Assembly (NCBI GenBank): GCA_963707275.1
Contig: CAVPPH010000001.1
Location: 992,001 to 1,056,000, forward strand
DNA length: 64,000 nt
Direction of reading: 5' to 3'
Source: JACKBK01 sp963707275
Lineage (GTDB): Bacteria > Chloroflexota > Anaerolineae > JAAEKA01
Below, piece after piece: positions 49,734 through 59,351 of this stretch. Every line of letters begins with the position of its first letter. The first letter of the stretch is position 1. The position numbers and the translations under genes are program-made. The notes under the pieces were generated by a model that was not told the origin of the DNA, searched no databases, and worked only from the letters and a program-made list of their open reading frames with translations.

Positions 49734-50676
49734 TCAGGCGGTTGCCGTCGCACGCCGTGTTTTGGCGCGCTTCTGGGCCGACTTTTCCCAGGTTACCAGC
49801 AACGGCGTTGCGTTGAAGATCGACGAGTAGGTGCCGCTGATCATGCCGATCAGCAGAACTGCGATGAAGGGCTTGATCGTCGCGCCGCCGAACAGCAGGA
49901 TCGCGACCATGATGAAGATCGCGTTCAACTGGGTGGTCAGCGACCGGCCGACTGTCTCCAGCAGGCTGCGGTTGGCAGATGGTTTCGAAGTCCTCGCCGC
50001 GGTGACGGGTAGAGTTCTCGCGCACACGGTCGAAAACGACGATGGTATCCTGAACGCTGAAGCCCAGCACGGTCAGCAGCGCCGTCAGGAATAGCGCATC
50101 CACCTCCCAGCCGAGCGAGCACACCCATCAGTGCTGCAAAGCCGCAGGCGACGATGATGTCGTGGAACATGCGCGACCACCGCCGTCAGGCCGTAGCGCA
50201 CGGGTGCGAGACGTTGCGGAAGGCGACGAACATGAAGAGGACGATGGCCATAGACACGAATAGTACGGCAATCAGCGCCGACCGGGTCACCTCGCGGCCC
50301 AACTGCCGGACCGACGTTGCGGTACTGCAACGTCTCGACGCCGCCAAAGGTTGCTGCCCAGCTGCTCTTCGATGGCTGCCTTGGTGTCAGGATCAACTGA
50401 CTTCAGGCGGGCCTGATACTGGCTGCCCTCGGCACCGACGGTTGTGACTGCCGTGTCGCTCAAGGTCGAAAGTTCAACGAAAGATGTCGCGCACATCGAT
50501 CGGCGCTGGTGCGTCGCCAAGTCGAACTCCCAGTAGACGCCGCCGGTGAAGTCGATGCTAAGGCGGAACGGTGCGCCGGTGGTGACGATGGAATAGCCCA
50601 TCAGTAGCAGGCTGAGGTAATGATAATGGCCGACCCGGATGTAATAGTACTTGCGGTTCTGAACGATGTTATACAT
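49734..50676 (-). CDS. secF: Protein translocase subunit SecF (frameshifted)
   Basis: ATG 50676 lies directly after the secD stop. The opening MYNIVQNRKYYYI leads to LSIDFTGGVYWEF, the SecF periplasmic start. Later the frame reads GFSVQDTIVVFDRVRENS, then TICNRSLLETVGRSLTTQLNAIFIMVAILLFGGATIKPFIAVLLIGMISGTYSSIF and a basic tail. At least three single-base breaks lie between (near 49980, 50120, 50300, 50480). It completes the SecYEG-associated SecDF complex with proton-driven pulling at the membrane. Confidence 0.94.
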
Positions 50677-50679
50677 GGA

Positions 50680-52093
50680 TCAAACTCCCACGACCCAGTT
50701 CTTACCGGAAAGCTGACTTCGTCGGCGCCCCGGCGCTGGAACACCAGCCGCATCAGGACGCGGGTGACAAAGACGGCGGTGAACATGCTGATAAGCACAC
50801 CAATGACCAGCGTGATGGCGAAGCCGCGCACGGTGCTGGCGCCGAACGCGCCGCCGAAGTAGAACAGGATCGCGGCGGTGATCAGGGTCGACAGGTTGCA
50901 GTCAAGGATCGACGTCCAGGCCCGGTTGAAGCCGGCATCGACGGCGGCTCGCATCGACTTGCCCGCTCGCAACTCCTCCTTCATGCGCTCGAAGATCAGC
51001 ACGTTGGCGTCCACCGCCGTACCAGTGGCAAGCAGGAAGCCGGCAATACCTGGCAGCGTCAGTGTGATCGGTATCAGCTTGAAGATGGCGATGTTGATCA
51101 GGATGAAGATGATCAGCGCGACATCGGCCAGCAGGCCGGGCAGCCGGTAAAAGACCAGCATGAACAGCAGCACCACGAGCACGCCGATGACGCCGGCCAG
51201 GATGCTCTTTTGCACCGAGTCGGCGCCCAGAGTGGCACCGACTGACCGACTGTCGACGACATTGAGCGCCACCGGCAATGCACCGTATTGCATCTGAACT
51301 GCCAGGCTGCGGGCCTCGTCGGTGGTGAAGCTGCCCTCGATTTGGCCGTTGCCGTCGATGGTCGAACGGATCACCGGGGCAGAGAGGACGATCTTGTCCA
51401 TGACGATGGCGACTACATCGCCGATGTGCGAGGCAGTATAGTCGCGGAAGATCTGCCGGCCCTCGTCGTTGAGTTCAAAGATGATCAGCGGCGAGAGGTT
51501 GCACTGTCGAAACCCACCTCGGCCGACTTCAGCGCCGCACCGGTCATGATGGTGCGGAAAGGCTCATCGGTGGCTGGATTGAGCAAGGCCAGCGTTTCCG
51601 GACACCACACCGTTGCAGCGGCAGCGCTGCTTCCGCCGTGGTCGGTCTGGATCGAGCGCGCCCTGTCCGACGGGGTTCCTGCCCCATCTCGACGAACTCC
51701 AGCAGTCCGGTGCCGCGTAGGGTGGCGATGGCCTGGTTCGGATCATCGATGCCCGGAAGCTCGACAATGATGCGGTTTTCGCCCTGGCGCTGCACCAGCG
51801 GCTCGGATACACCCAGACCGTTGACACGGTTGTCCACGATGACCTTGGCGGCGTCCATGGCTGAGCCAAGTTGTTCGCCGGTCAAGCGGAGTAGACGGAT
51901 CGGCCTCCAGCAACACCTGCAGGCCGCCCTGTAGGTCAAGGCCTTGTTTCAGGTCAAGGTCACGGAATTCTTTCGGCTGCCAGAACGCCAGGTTAGACAT
52001 CCATTGTGGATGCTGGACGGGCAGCGCAATCACCAGGGCGAAGATTGCCACGACGATCACAATGATCAACGAAATCAAATGGCGACAATTCAT
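50680..52093 (-). CDS. secD: Protein translocase subunit SecD (frameshifted)
   Basis: ATG 52093 follows GCAGGAGTACCG. N-terminus MNCRHLISLIIVIVVAIFALVIAL is the first membrane helix; then LDLKQGLDLQGGLQVLLEAD, VNGLGVSEPLVQRQGENRIIVELPGIDDP and APVIRSTIDGNGQIEGSFTTDEA. The transmembrane block has SVGATLGADSVQKSILAGVIGVLVVLLFM and GTAVDANVLIFERMKEEL. Breaks near 51900, 51660 and 51510 shift frames. At the end an extra base hides the true stop: the corrected tail reads LSGKNWVVGV, stop 50680-50682, six bases before the secF start. Confidence 0.95.
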
Positions 52094-52470
52094 TCGGTAC
52101 TCCTGCTGCCGCGATGTGGGTCTGCCGGCGCCTATCAAAAGACGAACCAGCCAAACGGCTGGTTGCCATGAGACAGAAACGATCTATCTGCCGGCCCGGA
52201 TCTTTGCGCAGCGTTGCCAGACTTCGACCTGTTGAGGTCATAAGAAAACCGGCGAAACAGCCTTTCACCGGGTTGATGGAGAGATTATAACGCAGCCACT
52301 GGGCGGTGTCAAATGAACGGGGTTTCATGAAGGGCCATGAAAAGGACGATCCGGAGGCATTTAGTGAATGGAATTCGCCGCTTGAGAGCACGAAGACCCC
52401 TCAGTGCCTGGCCGACCGTTCCCCCGGCGGCTACCCTACTGAGCCGGGTAAAAAAAACCGTTTCGCACCT
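52094..52470. other. secD leader and gap, no gene seen
   Basis: The secD leader from the promoter at 52284-52312 is about 190 bases. It holds AACCAGCC-GTTT-GGCTGGTT then TCTTTTG, a terminator-like hairpin about 40 bases before the start codon. An in-frame ATG extension over this region exists but has no ribosome site of its own. Beyond the promoter (52313-52470) a run of eight A on the plus strand lies near the end of the P-loop gene. Confidence 0.5.
52284..52312 (-). promoter_or_regulatory. Consensus sigma70 promoter of secDF
   Basis: On the minus strand a perfect TTGACA (52312-52307), 17-base spacer, and perfect TATAAT (52289-52284). This is the best promoter in the window. It gives a leader of about 185 bases before the secD ATG. 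Confidence 0.9.
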
Positions 52471-52857
52471 TCAGCCAGGGATTTCGAATCCCTGGGTCTC
52501 CCGGAGGAACGCGACAACCCGCTTCAGAACCTCGTCCGCCGACAAGTCAGCAGTGTCGATGATGAGATCCGCGTGCTGGAGCGCGTGGCGGAGGCGATGT
52601 CGCTGCTGCGCCAGGATATCCTCGGTCCAGTCGACGCGCCCGCTGCGCTCTTGCATGGCGGTCACGCTGACATCGAGATACACGAGGCAACGGGCGGGCG
52701 CAAAGCGCTGCCAGGTGTCGGGCACGCCTGAATGCTCCTGCGCGGCCCAGCGCCGCGCTGCAATCCCCCGGGCGCGCAGTGCGGTGACCAACGTCGTCTT
52801 GCCCGATTTGCACGGGCCGACGACCTTGACTGAACCGGGGGGCGCGGCGGTGTTCAT
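52471..52857 (-). CDS. Small P-loop NTPase (kinase-like)
   Basis: ATG 52857 overlaps the stop of the phosphatase upstream (TGATG). The 128-residue protein reads MNTAAPPGSVKVVGPCKSGKTTLVTALRARGIAARRWAAQEHSGVPDTWQRFAPARCLVYLDVSVTAMQERSG. Walker A is GPCKSGKTT; LVYLDVS is a Walker B-like strand. The size and the tail ILAQQRHRLRHALQHADLIIDTADLSADEVLKRVVAFL resemble small nucleotide or adenylate/shikimate kinase-type proteins. Partner and substrate unknown. It ends the DUF5678-cca-phosphatase run. Confidence 0.75.
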   Translation of the reverse strand: MNTAAPPGSVKVVGPCKSGKTTLVTALRARGIAARRWAAQEHSGVPDTWQRFAPARCLVYLDVSVTAMQERSGRVDWTEDILAQQRHRLRHALQHADLIIDTADLSADEVLKRVVAFLRETQGFEIPG

Positions 52858-53611
52858 CAGAAGGGCAGCGAGACGCTCATGCGCCGCGCCTCGTCCTCGG
52901 CGGCGTTGCGGTGAATGCTCAGAAGAACCAGGCTCATGTCGTCCGCGGGCCTGCCTTGATCTAGCTCGACTGCCCGCGCCAGCAGGATGTCGGCAAGGTC
53001 GCGCAGCTCGGTGACGCCACTCTTGAGTGCTTGCTGAACCGTGCGGGGGATGCTGATCCGTTGCCCGCTGCGCTCTCCGGCAGTCCAGATGCCGTCGCTG
53101 AAAATCATCGCCAGCAGGTGCAGGCTGCAAGGGCAACTCGGTGACGATGGGGCGTGTGCGCGCATGAATGCCGATGGCCTCGCTGGGTTCGTCGAGATAC
53201 TGCCAGCCGTCGGGTGTCGTACTGCCGATCCAGTTGGGGTTGAAGAGAAGGATGGGGCAGTGGTTGTTGCGCGAGCAGCACCAGCGTGCGACTGGCCAGG
53301 TCCACCGACACCAGATTGAGGGTCGCTGAGACCTTGCCACCGCGCTGGGTGCGCAGGTAGTCGTGGGCGGCGCGGGCGACAGCTCCATCGCGTACGCCGT
53401 CGGCCAGCAGGGCCATGGCTTTGCGCGCCACCATATTGCTGATCGCTTTGGCCGACTTGCCGCTACGCTGGCCATCTACCAGCACCACCGACAGGCCGCC
53501 GTGCGGGCGTTCGACCACCTCCACGGTGTCGCCGCTTTCGCTGGTCGCGTACTTGCCGACCTTGGCAACGGCGATTTCCAGGATCAGACCCAGGCGTACT
53601 GCTGTTGTCAT
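52857..53611 (-). CDS. PP2C/SpoIIE-like serine/threonine phosphatase (frameshifted)
   Basis: ATG 53611 begins TTAVRLGLILEIAVAKVGKYATSESGDTVEVVERPHGGLSVVLVDGQRSGKSAKAISNMV, the SpoIIE/PP2C beta strand with the DGxxSG metal motif. After two breaks (near 53270 and 53130) come SRNNHCPILLF and AMIFSDGIWTAGERSG (the second SDG metal Asp), and PADDMSLVLL (DDxSL-type). It would dephosphorylate a Ser/Thr protein or phosphoregulator in the cytoplasm. Directly upstream is the Cys-rich membrane protein and downstream the P-loop protein. Confidence 0.85.
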
Positions 53612-53622
53612 CAACGCGGTCG

Positions 53623-55341
53623 TCAGTGCGCCTGGCTCGCAGTAGTTGCCGTCGGTGTTGCCGTTGGCGTCGCAGTTGCCAGTTGCGTCGGCGTCGCAGT
53701 TGCCGACGGGAAAGGTGTCGCCGTGGGCAGGGTGACTACTATCCGGAACTCGTGGTTGTATTGGCTAAACGGTGGGTTTTGGCAGGCGGGGCAGCTGCCA
53801 TTCACATTGATGGTGGCGATCTCGCCGTCGACAAGATACGCCGGAACACGGAAGTTGATCGAGACAGTATCACGCGCGCCGACAGCCAGTGTTTTGGCTG
53901 GCGCTACCGAGCCGAACTCACAGTCAGCCGCCCAGCAGAAGAACACGCCCCAGCCAATTGGGACGTTCTCGGTCCGCGACAGAACGTAGTCTACCGGCCG
54001 GTTACCTACGTTGCGCACCTGGATCTGGAAGAGCGTGCAGCCAGCGCCAGTGCGGCAACCGGACTCTGTGCCGTCGATCGACGTGATACTCAGGTCCTGG
54101 GCAAAGGTGATGTTCACGAATGGCGTCGAGGTTGGTGTTGCGGTTGGCGTTGGTGTGGACGAAGGCGTCGGCTGGGTAACCGTCACCGTTTGCGTGAGTT
54201 CGGTTACCGAGTTGTCGGTCTTGACAATGCGCAGCACATAGGTGGTGGTCTTGGTCGGCTGTTCGGTCCGCGTGCCACTGGGGCCGGACACCCCGTTGCC
54301 GTCGAGGTAGATCGCCTTGACGCCGGTGACAGTCCAGGAAAGCGTGGTGGTCTGGCCGTACTGGATCGCAGTTGGGTTGGCCGTGAACGACGCCGAATAC
54401 GTCGACGGCGTGTTGGTGACGGTCACAATGGGTGCAGGAGTCCAGGTTGGCGTGTTGGTTGCCGAAAAGTCTGGCGTGTTGGTCGGGAAAAAGGTCGGCG
54501 TGTCGCGTGGCGTCGGTGTCACAAACGCCTCGAAGGTCCAGGTCGGCGTGGCCATCCCGAAATCGGGTGTCGCGGTCGGGAAGAAGAACTCGTCGGTCGG
54601 AGTCGCGGTCGGGAAGAGCACACTGGCTGTCTCGGTTTCGAACGCCTGGGCAGTTGACGTCACCTGGACAGGATCGGGCGTCGGCGTCGCGACGACCACG
54701 ACCACACCGCCGTTGGGCACCAGGGTGCTGGTGATAACCACGACGCCAGGCGGTGGCGTGATGTTGGCGCCGGGCGGCGGCGTATCGCTAGGCGTGAGCG
54801 CGATCTCGGAGGAAAGCGTGCGCAGACCGAGCCAGGTCATGCTGAGGAACGCGCAGACCATCAAAACACCGACCAGCGTACCCGCTGAGAGCAGCAGCGG
54901 CCAGACGGGCCGGCGGTTGCGCCCGCCCGATGACGCGGCAGTTGGCCACATGAACGGCGGCAGCGGCGGAGGTGGTGTCGTCGGATCGGGCTCAACGTCG
55001 TCCCACTCCCCATCGGGCACCTGCTGCTGCCACGTAAAATCATCGGTCCGCACCGAATCGCTCTCATCACTCAGGGAGGCAGCCATGGCCGCGGCCATCA
55101 CAGCCGCCGCGTCCTCCGGCTCAAGATCCTGGGGCGTCGACTGCAGGCGGGCGTGTCGCTCCTGGTAGCGCGGGCATCGCTCTCGATTGCCGCCGAGGCA
55201 GAAGAAAGTCTGTTCGTTGAGCGAGATCGTCTCGGCGACAGGCGGCGCGTAACAACTGTTCTCGTAGCTGGGGTAGGTCAGATACGAGCCGCGGTCATCG
55301 GCCAGGCCAAGAAACGGGCACACGTCGTGGTCTTGTTCCAT
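53623..55341 (-). CDS. Cys-rich N-terminal domain, single-pass membrane protein with Ig-like repeats
   Basis: An intact 572-residue protein. Residues 1-60 hold CPFLGLADD, SCYAPP, FFCLGGNRERCPRY: four Cys (8, 30, 48, 56) in a CPFLG/CL/CPxY pattern that I recall from Chloroflexota proteins. A helix WPLLLSAGTLVGVLMVCAFL (~148-168) anchors it, so the Cys-rich part is inside the cell. Outside are long T/P-rich linkers and two Ig-like domains (YSASFTANPTAIQYGQTTTLSW and SITSIDGTESGCRTGAGCTLFQIQVRNVGNRPVDYVL). It sits 11 bases before the phosphatase gene. Role unknown; metal or redox sensing through the membrane is a reasonable guess. Confidence 0.8.
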   Translation of the reverse strand: MEQDHDVCPFLGLADDRGSYLTYPSYENSCYAPPVAETISLNEQTFFCLGGNRERCPRYQERHARLQSTPQDLEPEDAAAVMAAAMAASLSDESDSVRTDDFTWQQQVPDGEWDDVEPDPTTPPPPLPPFMWPTAASSGGRNRRPVWPLLLSAGTLVGVLMVCAFLSMTWLGLRTLSSEIALTPSDTPPPGANITPPPGVVVITSTLVPNGGVVVVVATPTPDPVQVTSTAQAFETETASVLFPTATPTDEFFFPTATPDFGMATPTWTFEAFVTPTPRDTPTFFPTNTPDFSATNTPTWTPAPIVTVTNTPSTYSASFTANPTAIQYGQTTTLSWTVTGVKAIYLDGNGVSGPSGTRTEQPTKTTTYVLRIVKTDNSVTELTQTVTVTQPTPSSTPTPTATPTSTPFVNITFAQDLSITSIDGTESGCRTGAGCTLFQIQVRNVGNRPVDYVLSRTENVPIGWGVFFCWAADCEFGSVAPAKTLAVGARDTVSINFRVPAYLVDGEIATINVNGSCPACQNPPFSQYNHEFRIVVTLPTATPFPSATATPTQLATATPTATPTATTASQAH

Positions 55342-55375
55342 CAGCGTTTTCCGTAGGTGTCAGTCAAGTGGTTGT

Positions 55376-56939
55376 TCATCCTTGCAGCGCAGTCACTGGC
55401 CGCTGAGCCCAAAGCTGGCTGGCCAGCAACAGAGCCTGCTCACGTGTCGTGACGTCGCCGGTAGCTTGCGCCTCCGCGATGGCGTCCAGCAACGTGCCGA
55501 TATGCCTGCCGGCGGGCAGGTCCAGGGTTGCCATCAACTCGTGCCCGTTGACCACCGGCGGCGGTGAGACAACCTGATCACGGGCATTGAAAAAGCTGTC
55601 AAGCAGCGCCGCCACCGTGTCAAGCACCGGCTGCCACTCATCGGGTGTCAGCGTCGGACCGTACGTGCCCTGCACATCAGCCAGACTCAACAGCGCCACA
55701 TCGATGCCGGCGTCGCCAAGGTCGCGGTAATAGCGAAACGTCGCCCGTCGGGAGGGCGACCCGTTGGCCGCCAGCGTCAGCGGGCGCATGTGGTGGCGGA
55801 CAATCAATGAAACCCGGCGGGCCTCAGCCTCGTTGAACCGCAGCCGTCGCAGCGTCTCGTAAACCATGTCAGCGCCTACGTCGGGGTGTCCGAAAAAGCG
55901 CCAGCGGGCAGGCTCACCATCCTCGTCCTCTTCCAATCGCGCCGTTGCGGGCTTGCCCCAGTCATGGGACAGCGCAGCCCAGGCCAGCATCTGGCCGTGG
56001 CTGCGAAGCTGAGCGCCCGCGCCTTCCGCAAGATGGTCGGCCAGCTCAGCCCGCCAGGGACTCAGAACCTGCGTCAGGCTGTCGGCGACCCAGAGTAGTG
56101 ATGCGCTCGCCAGCGCTGTGTCGTCGCCGGCGATCCATGCAGCCAGTGCGTGAGCATGGTTCATGACGTGCAGTGTGTGGGTGAACACGTCCCAAATGTG
56201 TGGCGGTGACTGGCTTACGCCGTGCAGGGCGGTCGTTTCAGGCAGCACCACGTCGAGGATCGACAGGTCGTCCAGTTTGGCGGCCCAGTCGCCAGGCGAC
56301 GCCGCTGCCAGGATGCGCACCAGTTCGTCCCGCACCCGCTCGATGCTGACCTGCATCAGCAACGGCGCACAGCGGGCTGCCTGTCGCTCGGTATCTTCTT
56401 CCAGACGAAAGCCGAGCGGGGCAAGTTCCGCCAGCAGCCGGATGGCTCGCAGGACGCGCAGCGGATCGTCGTCAAATGCCGTGGCAGATGCGGCCCTGAT
56501 CAGCCTGTTTTCCAGGTCACGCGCGCCGTCGAGGGGATCGACGAACTCCGGCCCCGACGTCGTGCAGCAAGGCGATCATCGCGTTGATGGTGAAATCGCG
56601 CAGGCGCAGGTCTTCCAGCAAGGTCGCTCCGCGCCAGGTCGCTACATCCACCACCAGCGGCTCGCTTTCCATCAGATAGAGAAGCGCCCGGCCGGTGTCG
56701 CGTTCAACGTCCATGGCGTAGAACCCGCCATCGAAACGGCTGGCCAGCTCGCGTGCCAGCTCTAACCCACCGCGCTCCACAGTCAGATCCAGGTCACGCG
56801 TCGGGCGGTCCAGCATCATGTCGCGTACGCAGCCACCCACCAGCGCCACCGGCGTTTCACATCGTGCCAGGAATGCCAGTACCGGTCCGGCAGGCGACGC
56901 CTCCAGCGGCTGCAAATCGAAGGGTAGATGAAGGGTCAC
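55376..56939 (-). CDS. cca: CCA-adding tRNA nucleotidyltransferase with HD domain
   Basis: GTG 56939 overlaps the stop of the DUF5678 gene. The head domain has VALVGGCVRDMMLDRPTRDLDLTVERGG with the GG and RD/DxD motif, then LRDFTINAMIALL. After a break near 56550 the frame continues DPLDGARDLENRLIRAAS, DDPLRVLRAIRLLAEL, VSIERVRDELVRILAA, and HD-domain text AWAALSHDWGKPATARLEEDEDG and SLIVRHHMRPL. It adds or repairs 3'-CCA of tRNA in the cytoplasm. Confidence 0.95.
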
Positions 56940-57145
56940 GATTCGGTATCTTCGGCAACAAATATGACGGCAGTGACGCGCTCGCGCGGCCGGCTGTGGC
57001 GGGCCGCCAACTTGGCGGCGTCCTCGTTGACCCCGACGCCGGCGATCTGGTCGCCGATCAGCGCCACCCAGCAGCCGCGATAGGCGGCCAGTTGCCCGTC
57101 GCCGCCCTGAGAATCGCCGGTTTGCTGCGCAGAAGGATCAGTCAC
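56936..57145 (-). CDS. Small DUF5678-like protein
   Basis: A 69-residue protein directly before cca, with GTGA overlap. The core LAAYRGCWVALIGDQIAGVGVNEDAAKLAARHSRPRERVTAVIFVAE fits the DUF5678 pattern (YRGxWVALxGDxVxGVG...). Family function is unknown. The overlap suggests translational coupling with the CCA enzyme. Confidence 0.75.
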   Translation of the reverse strand: MTDPSAQQTGDSQGGDGQLAAYRGCWVALIGDQIAGVGVNEDAAKLAARHSRPRERVTAVIFVAEDTES

Positions 57146-57295
57146 TACGTCGCAGAATACGTGTTTTGCCCCGAACTGTCAAATCGTCAAAAAACGACCG
57201 TATTTCGTTGCGGTCACGACCCGCTTTGCAGTGCGGTCACAAGCCAGTAATGCGCGGCGAACGGTGGTGCGCTGCAATCGTCTTCAACAGCGAGT

Positions 57296-57700
57296 TTACG
57301 ATCCCAAGGCCCCGGTGGTGGCCCCAATATCGCGGATGTCAACCACGCCGTTGCAGTCCACGTCAGTGGCCGGCGCGTAGTTGGTCTGGTACCAATTGAG
57401 CGCTACCAGTTGAATGTCGGTTACCGTCACCCCGCCGTCCCCGTTGACATCGTAGTTCCCGGCAACGCAGGTTGATGGGCGCAGAAAACCGGCCGAAACC
57501 TTGTAGTTGGCGCTGTTGACGACATCGGTGGCCGGCTGCCCGAAGACGGAAGCGACTGCGTAGTTGGCAGAATCGGCCGAGCCGCCGCCAACCATCACAA
57601 AGCGTTGCATGACATAGTTCGCAGAGGACTGGGCTGATACCATCCCGACCGAGATCAGCAGTAGTCCGGGCACGAGCAGTAGGAGTTTACGTTTCAGCAT
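57296..57700 (-). CDS. Small secreted protein with dockerin-like C-terminus
   Basis: ATG 57700 follows a near-perfect AGGAGGTGATCAACG. Signal peptide MLKRKLLLLVPGLLLISVGMVSAQ. The middle SANYVMQRFVMVGGGSADSANYAVASVFGQ is a short SanA/SGGG-type region seen in secreted proteins. The tail CVAGNYDVNGDGGVTVTDIQ ... DVDCNGVVDIRDIGA is the same calcium-loop pair as in the sugar-dehydrogenase-like protein at 21000-21130. It could let the two bind a common cohesin-like partner or the surface. It is co-transcribed with the 493-residue protein (14-base gap). Confidence 0.8.
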   Translation of the reverse strand: MLKRKLLLLVPGLLLISVGMVSAQSSANYVMQRFVMVGGGSADSANYAVASVFGQPATDVVNSANYKVSAGFLRPSTCVAGNYDVNGDGGVTVTDIQLVALNWYQTNYAPATDVDCNGVVDIRDIGATTGALGS

Positions 57701-57713
57701 CGTTGATCACCTC

Positions 57714-59195
57714 CTAGTCGATGGCGATAAACATGGGGGCGACGCGCTTGGCCGCGTCGCTGGGGCCAGCCAGCTTGCCCACCACGATCCCGTCAGGGTC
57801 AACGCTTGCCAGAGCCATTTCACCACTGGCCGACAGCGCGATCTTGTCGCCGATCTGCCCGTCAGCGATCAGCGCCAGGCTGGTCAGGTTGACCTCCGGC
57901 GCCAGCCCTGCCGTGATGATGACAAGATAGTCGCCAGGAGCAATCACACCGTCAACTGGCATGAAGTCAATTGACTCGCTCTCGTCTTCATGGATGATCG
58001 TGCTAACGGCAACTGCCGCCGTGGCGACGCCGATGACCGCGTTGCGGTTATCGGCATCGACTTTTGCCACTGCTAGCATTGGCTGCCCGTTTTCAGGCGA
58101 CTCAGCGACGCCAACCATCGCGACCAGATCACCCGGCTCGATGGGTGCGTCGCCCAGGTTGACCACCAGAGCCTGCGTGGCGGCCGAACGGTCTGTGATG
58201 CCAAACGTGCTGATGCCTGCGTTGCCCCCAAAATAAGCGTCAAACCAGCCGCTGCTGCCCTGCACATACATGCCCCGGTATTGGCTGCTGTAGATGCGCG
58301 CGCCGTAGCCCTGCTCACCCACAGGGTCAGTTCCCAGCGCATACAGTCCCTTGCCGCCCTCGAAGTAGCCGCCTTCGTTGTAGAAGCTGTAGCTGTTGGA
58401 GGTATCGCCGCGGCCGTAGACGCCCACGCCCTGGTTGCTCTGACCGTAGACGCCCGGAGCCAGGATATTGGGGTGGGCGCGGTTCCCGCCGCTGTAGCCA
58501 TAGACGCCGACGCCGTTGGTGCTGTAGAAAAAGCCGGCATAGCCGCGATTGGCATTGCTGCCGCCATCAAAGCCATAGACGGCATAGCCATCCTCCGTCT
58601 GCCCATAGATTGCTCGGCCATTCTCGGCCAACCCGTAGACGGCATTGCCGGTGGTCGTCTGCGCAGAAACGCCGCCGCGGTTGAAGGCAAAGGCATCGTT
58701 GTTCATCTGCACTTCTAGCAGGTAGTTGTTGGGAATGGCGCTGGCCGTGCCCTTGATGATAGCACCCGGGCGTAGGGTGTGCGCCATGGGGGCCGGTAGC
58801 ATTTCCTGACGAGGCGTGAGCAATTCACCGGCGATCGTTTGCGCCAGCCACAGCGCCTCACCGTTGAAGATGTCGGTGGTGATGCCCAGTCGAGTCTCAA
58901 AGAGACCGTTGTTCACCGTGATGCTGCTGTTGCCGCTATCCCAGAGCAGAGCGCCGGCGGCCGGGGCGTTGTAGATCTGAAAGCGCATGGTGATCGTGCC
59001 GTTGAGCGGCACGCCGTTTTCGTCGGTAACGTAGCCCTGGTAGGTGATGGCGTCGCCAATGGTTGCCTCTGGGCCGAGCGGGGCCAAAGATGGATTGGCA
59101 TCGACCAGTGACGGCCAATACGCGCCCAGGCCGCCGAGCAGCAGCAGGGCCAGGGTTGCTACGAGAATTTGGGGAAGCAAACTTTTCGATTTCAT
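57714..59195 (-). CDS. Secreted surface protein with GVYG repeats
   Basis: ATG 59195 follows TTGAGGAGAAACC. Signal-anchor MKSKSLLPQILVATLALLLLGGLGAYW. After an Ig-like region (ITYQGYVTDENGVPLNGTITMRFQIYN) come repeats of the type GNAVYGLAENGRAIYGQTEDGYAVYGFDGGS, GVGVYGYSGGN and GVGVYGRGD, probable beta-helix or beta-solenoid rungs. The last third (LGDAPIEPGDLVAMVGVAES, VIGVATAAVAV) resembles a catalytic or binding cap. No known family recognised. It is likely a surface or extracellular adhesin-like protein, followed by the dockerin-like gene. Confidence 0.7.
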   Translation of the reverse strand: MKSKSLLPQILVATLALLLLGGLGAYWPSLVDANPSLAPLGPEATIGDAITYQGYVTDENGVPLNGTITMRFQIYNAPAAGALLWDSGNSSITVNNGLFETRLGITTDIFNGEALWLAQTIAGELLTPRQEMLPAPMAHTLRPGAIIKGTASAIPNNYLLEVQMNNDAFAFNRGGVSAQTTTGNAVYGLAENGRAIYGQTEDGYAVYGFDGGSNANRGYAGFFYSTNGVGVYGYSGGNRAHPNILAPGVYGQSNQGVGVYGRGDTSNSYSFYNEGGYFEGGKGLYALGTDPVGEQGYGARIYSSQYRGMYVQGSSGWFDAYFGGNAGISTFGITDRSAATQALVVNLGDAPIEPGDLVAMVGVAESPENGQPMLAVAKVDADNRNAVIGVATAAVAVSTIIHEDESESIDFMPVDGVIAPGDYLVIITAGLAPEVNLTSLALIADGQIGDKIALSASGEMALASVDPDGIVVGKLAGPSDAAKRVAPMFIAID

Positions 59196-59351
59196 GGTTT
59201 CTCCTCAACAAGGCGACGGGCGTCGACTGTTTCGCAAGTGAACTGGTGGCTGTGCAGACGCAAGCGCTGTGGGTACGCTGCCACGAAGCTGCTCGGTGCG
59301 TAACGGGCAGGGCTAATATCATGCACCCGCATGGATTGTACGAACAGGGGA

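Noticed and set aside
51993..52391. Upstream in-frame extension of secD
   Set aside because: The extension has no ribosome site and reads through the leader hairpins. The downstream ATG 52093 has AGGAG at the right distance.
52474..52494. Palindrome CCAGGGATTTCGAATCCC as tRNA arm
   Set aside because: It lies in the coding end of the P-loop gene (the LRETQGFEIPG tail), with no cloverleaf around it. No tRNA was found in the window.
52306..53014. Plus-strand open frames over the P-loop and phosphatase genes
   Set aside because: They are antisense to overlapping, motif-bearing minus-strand genes with coupled stops and starts, and lack family features.
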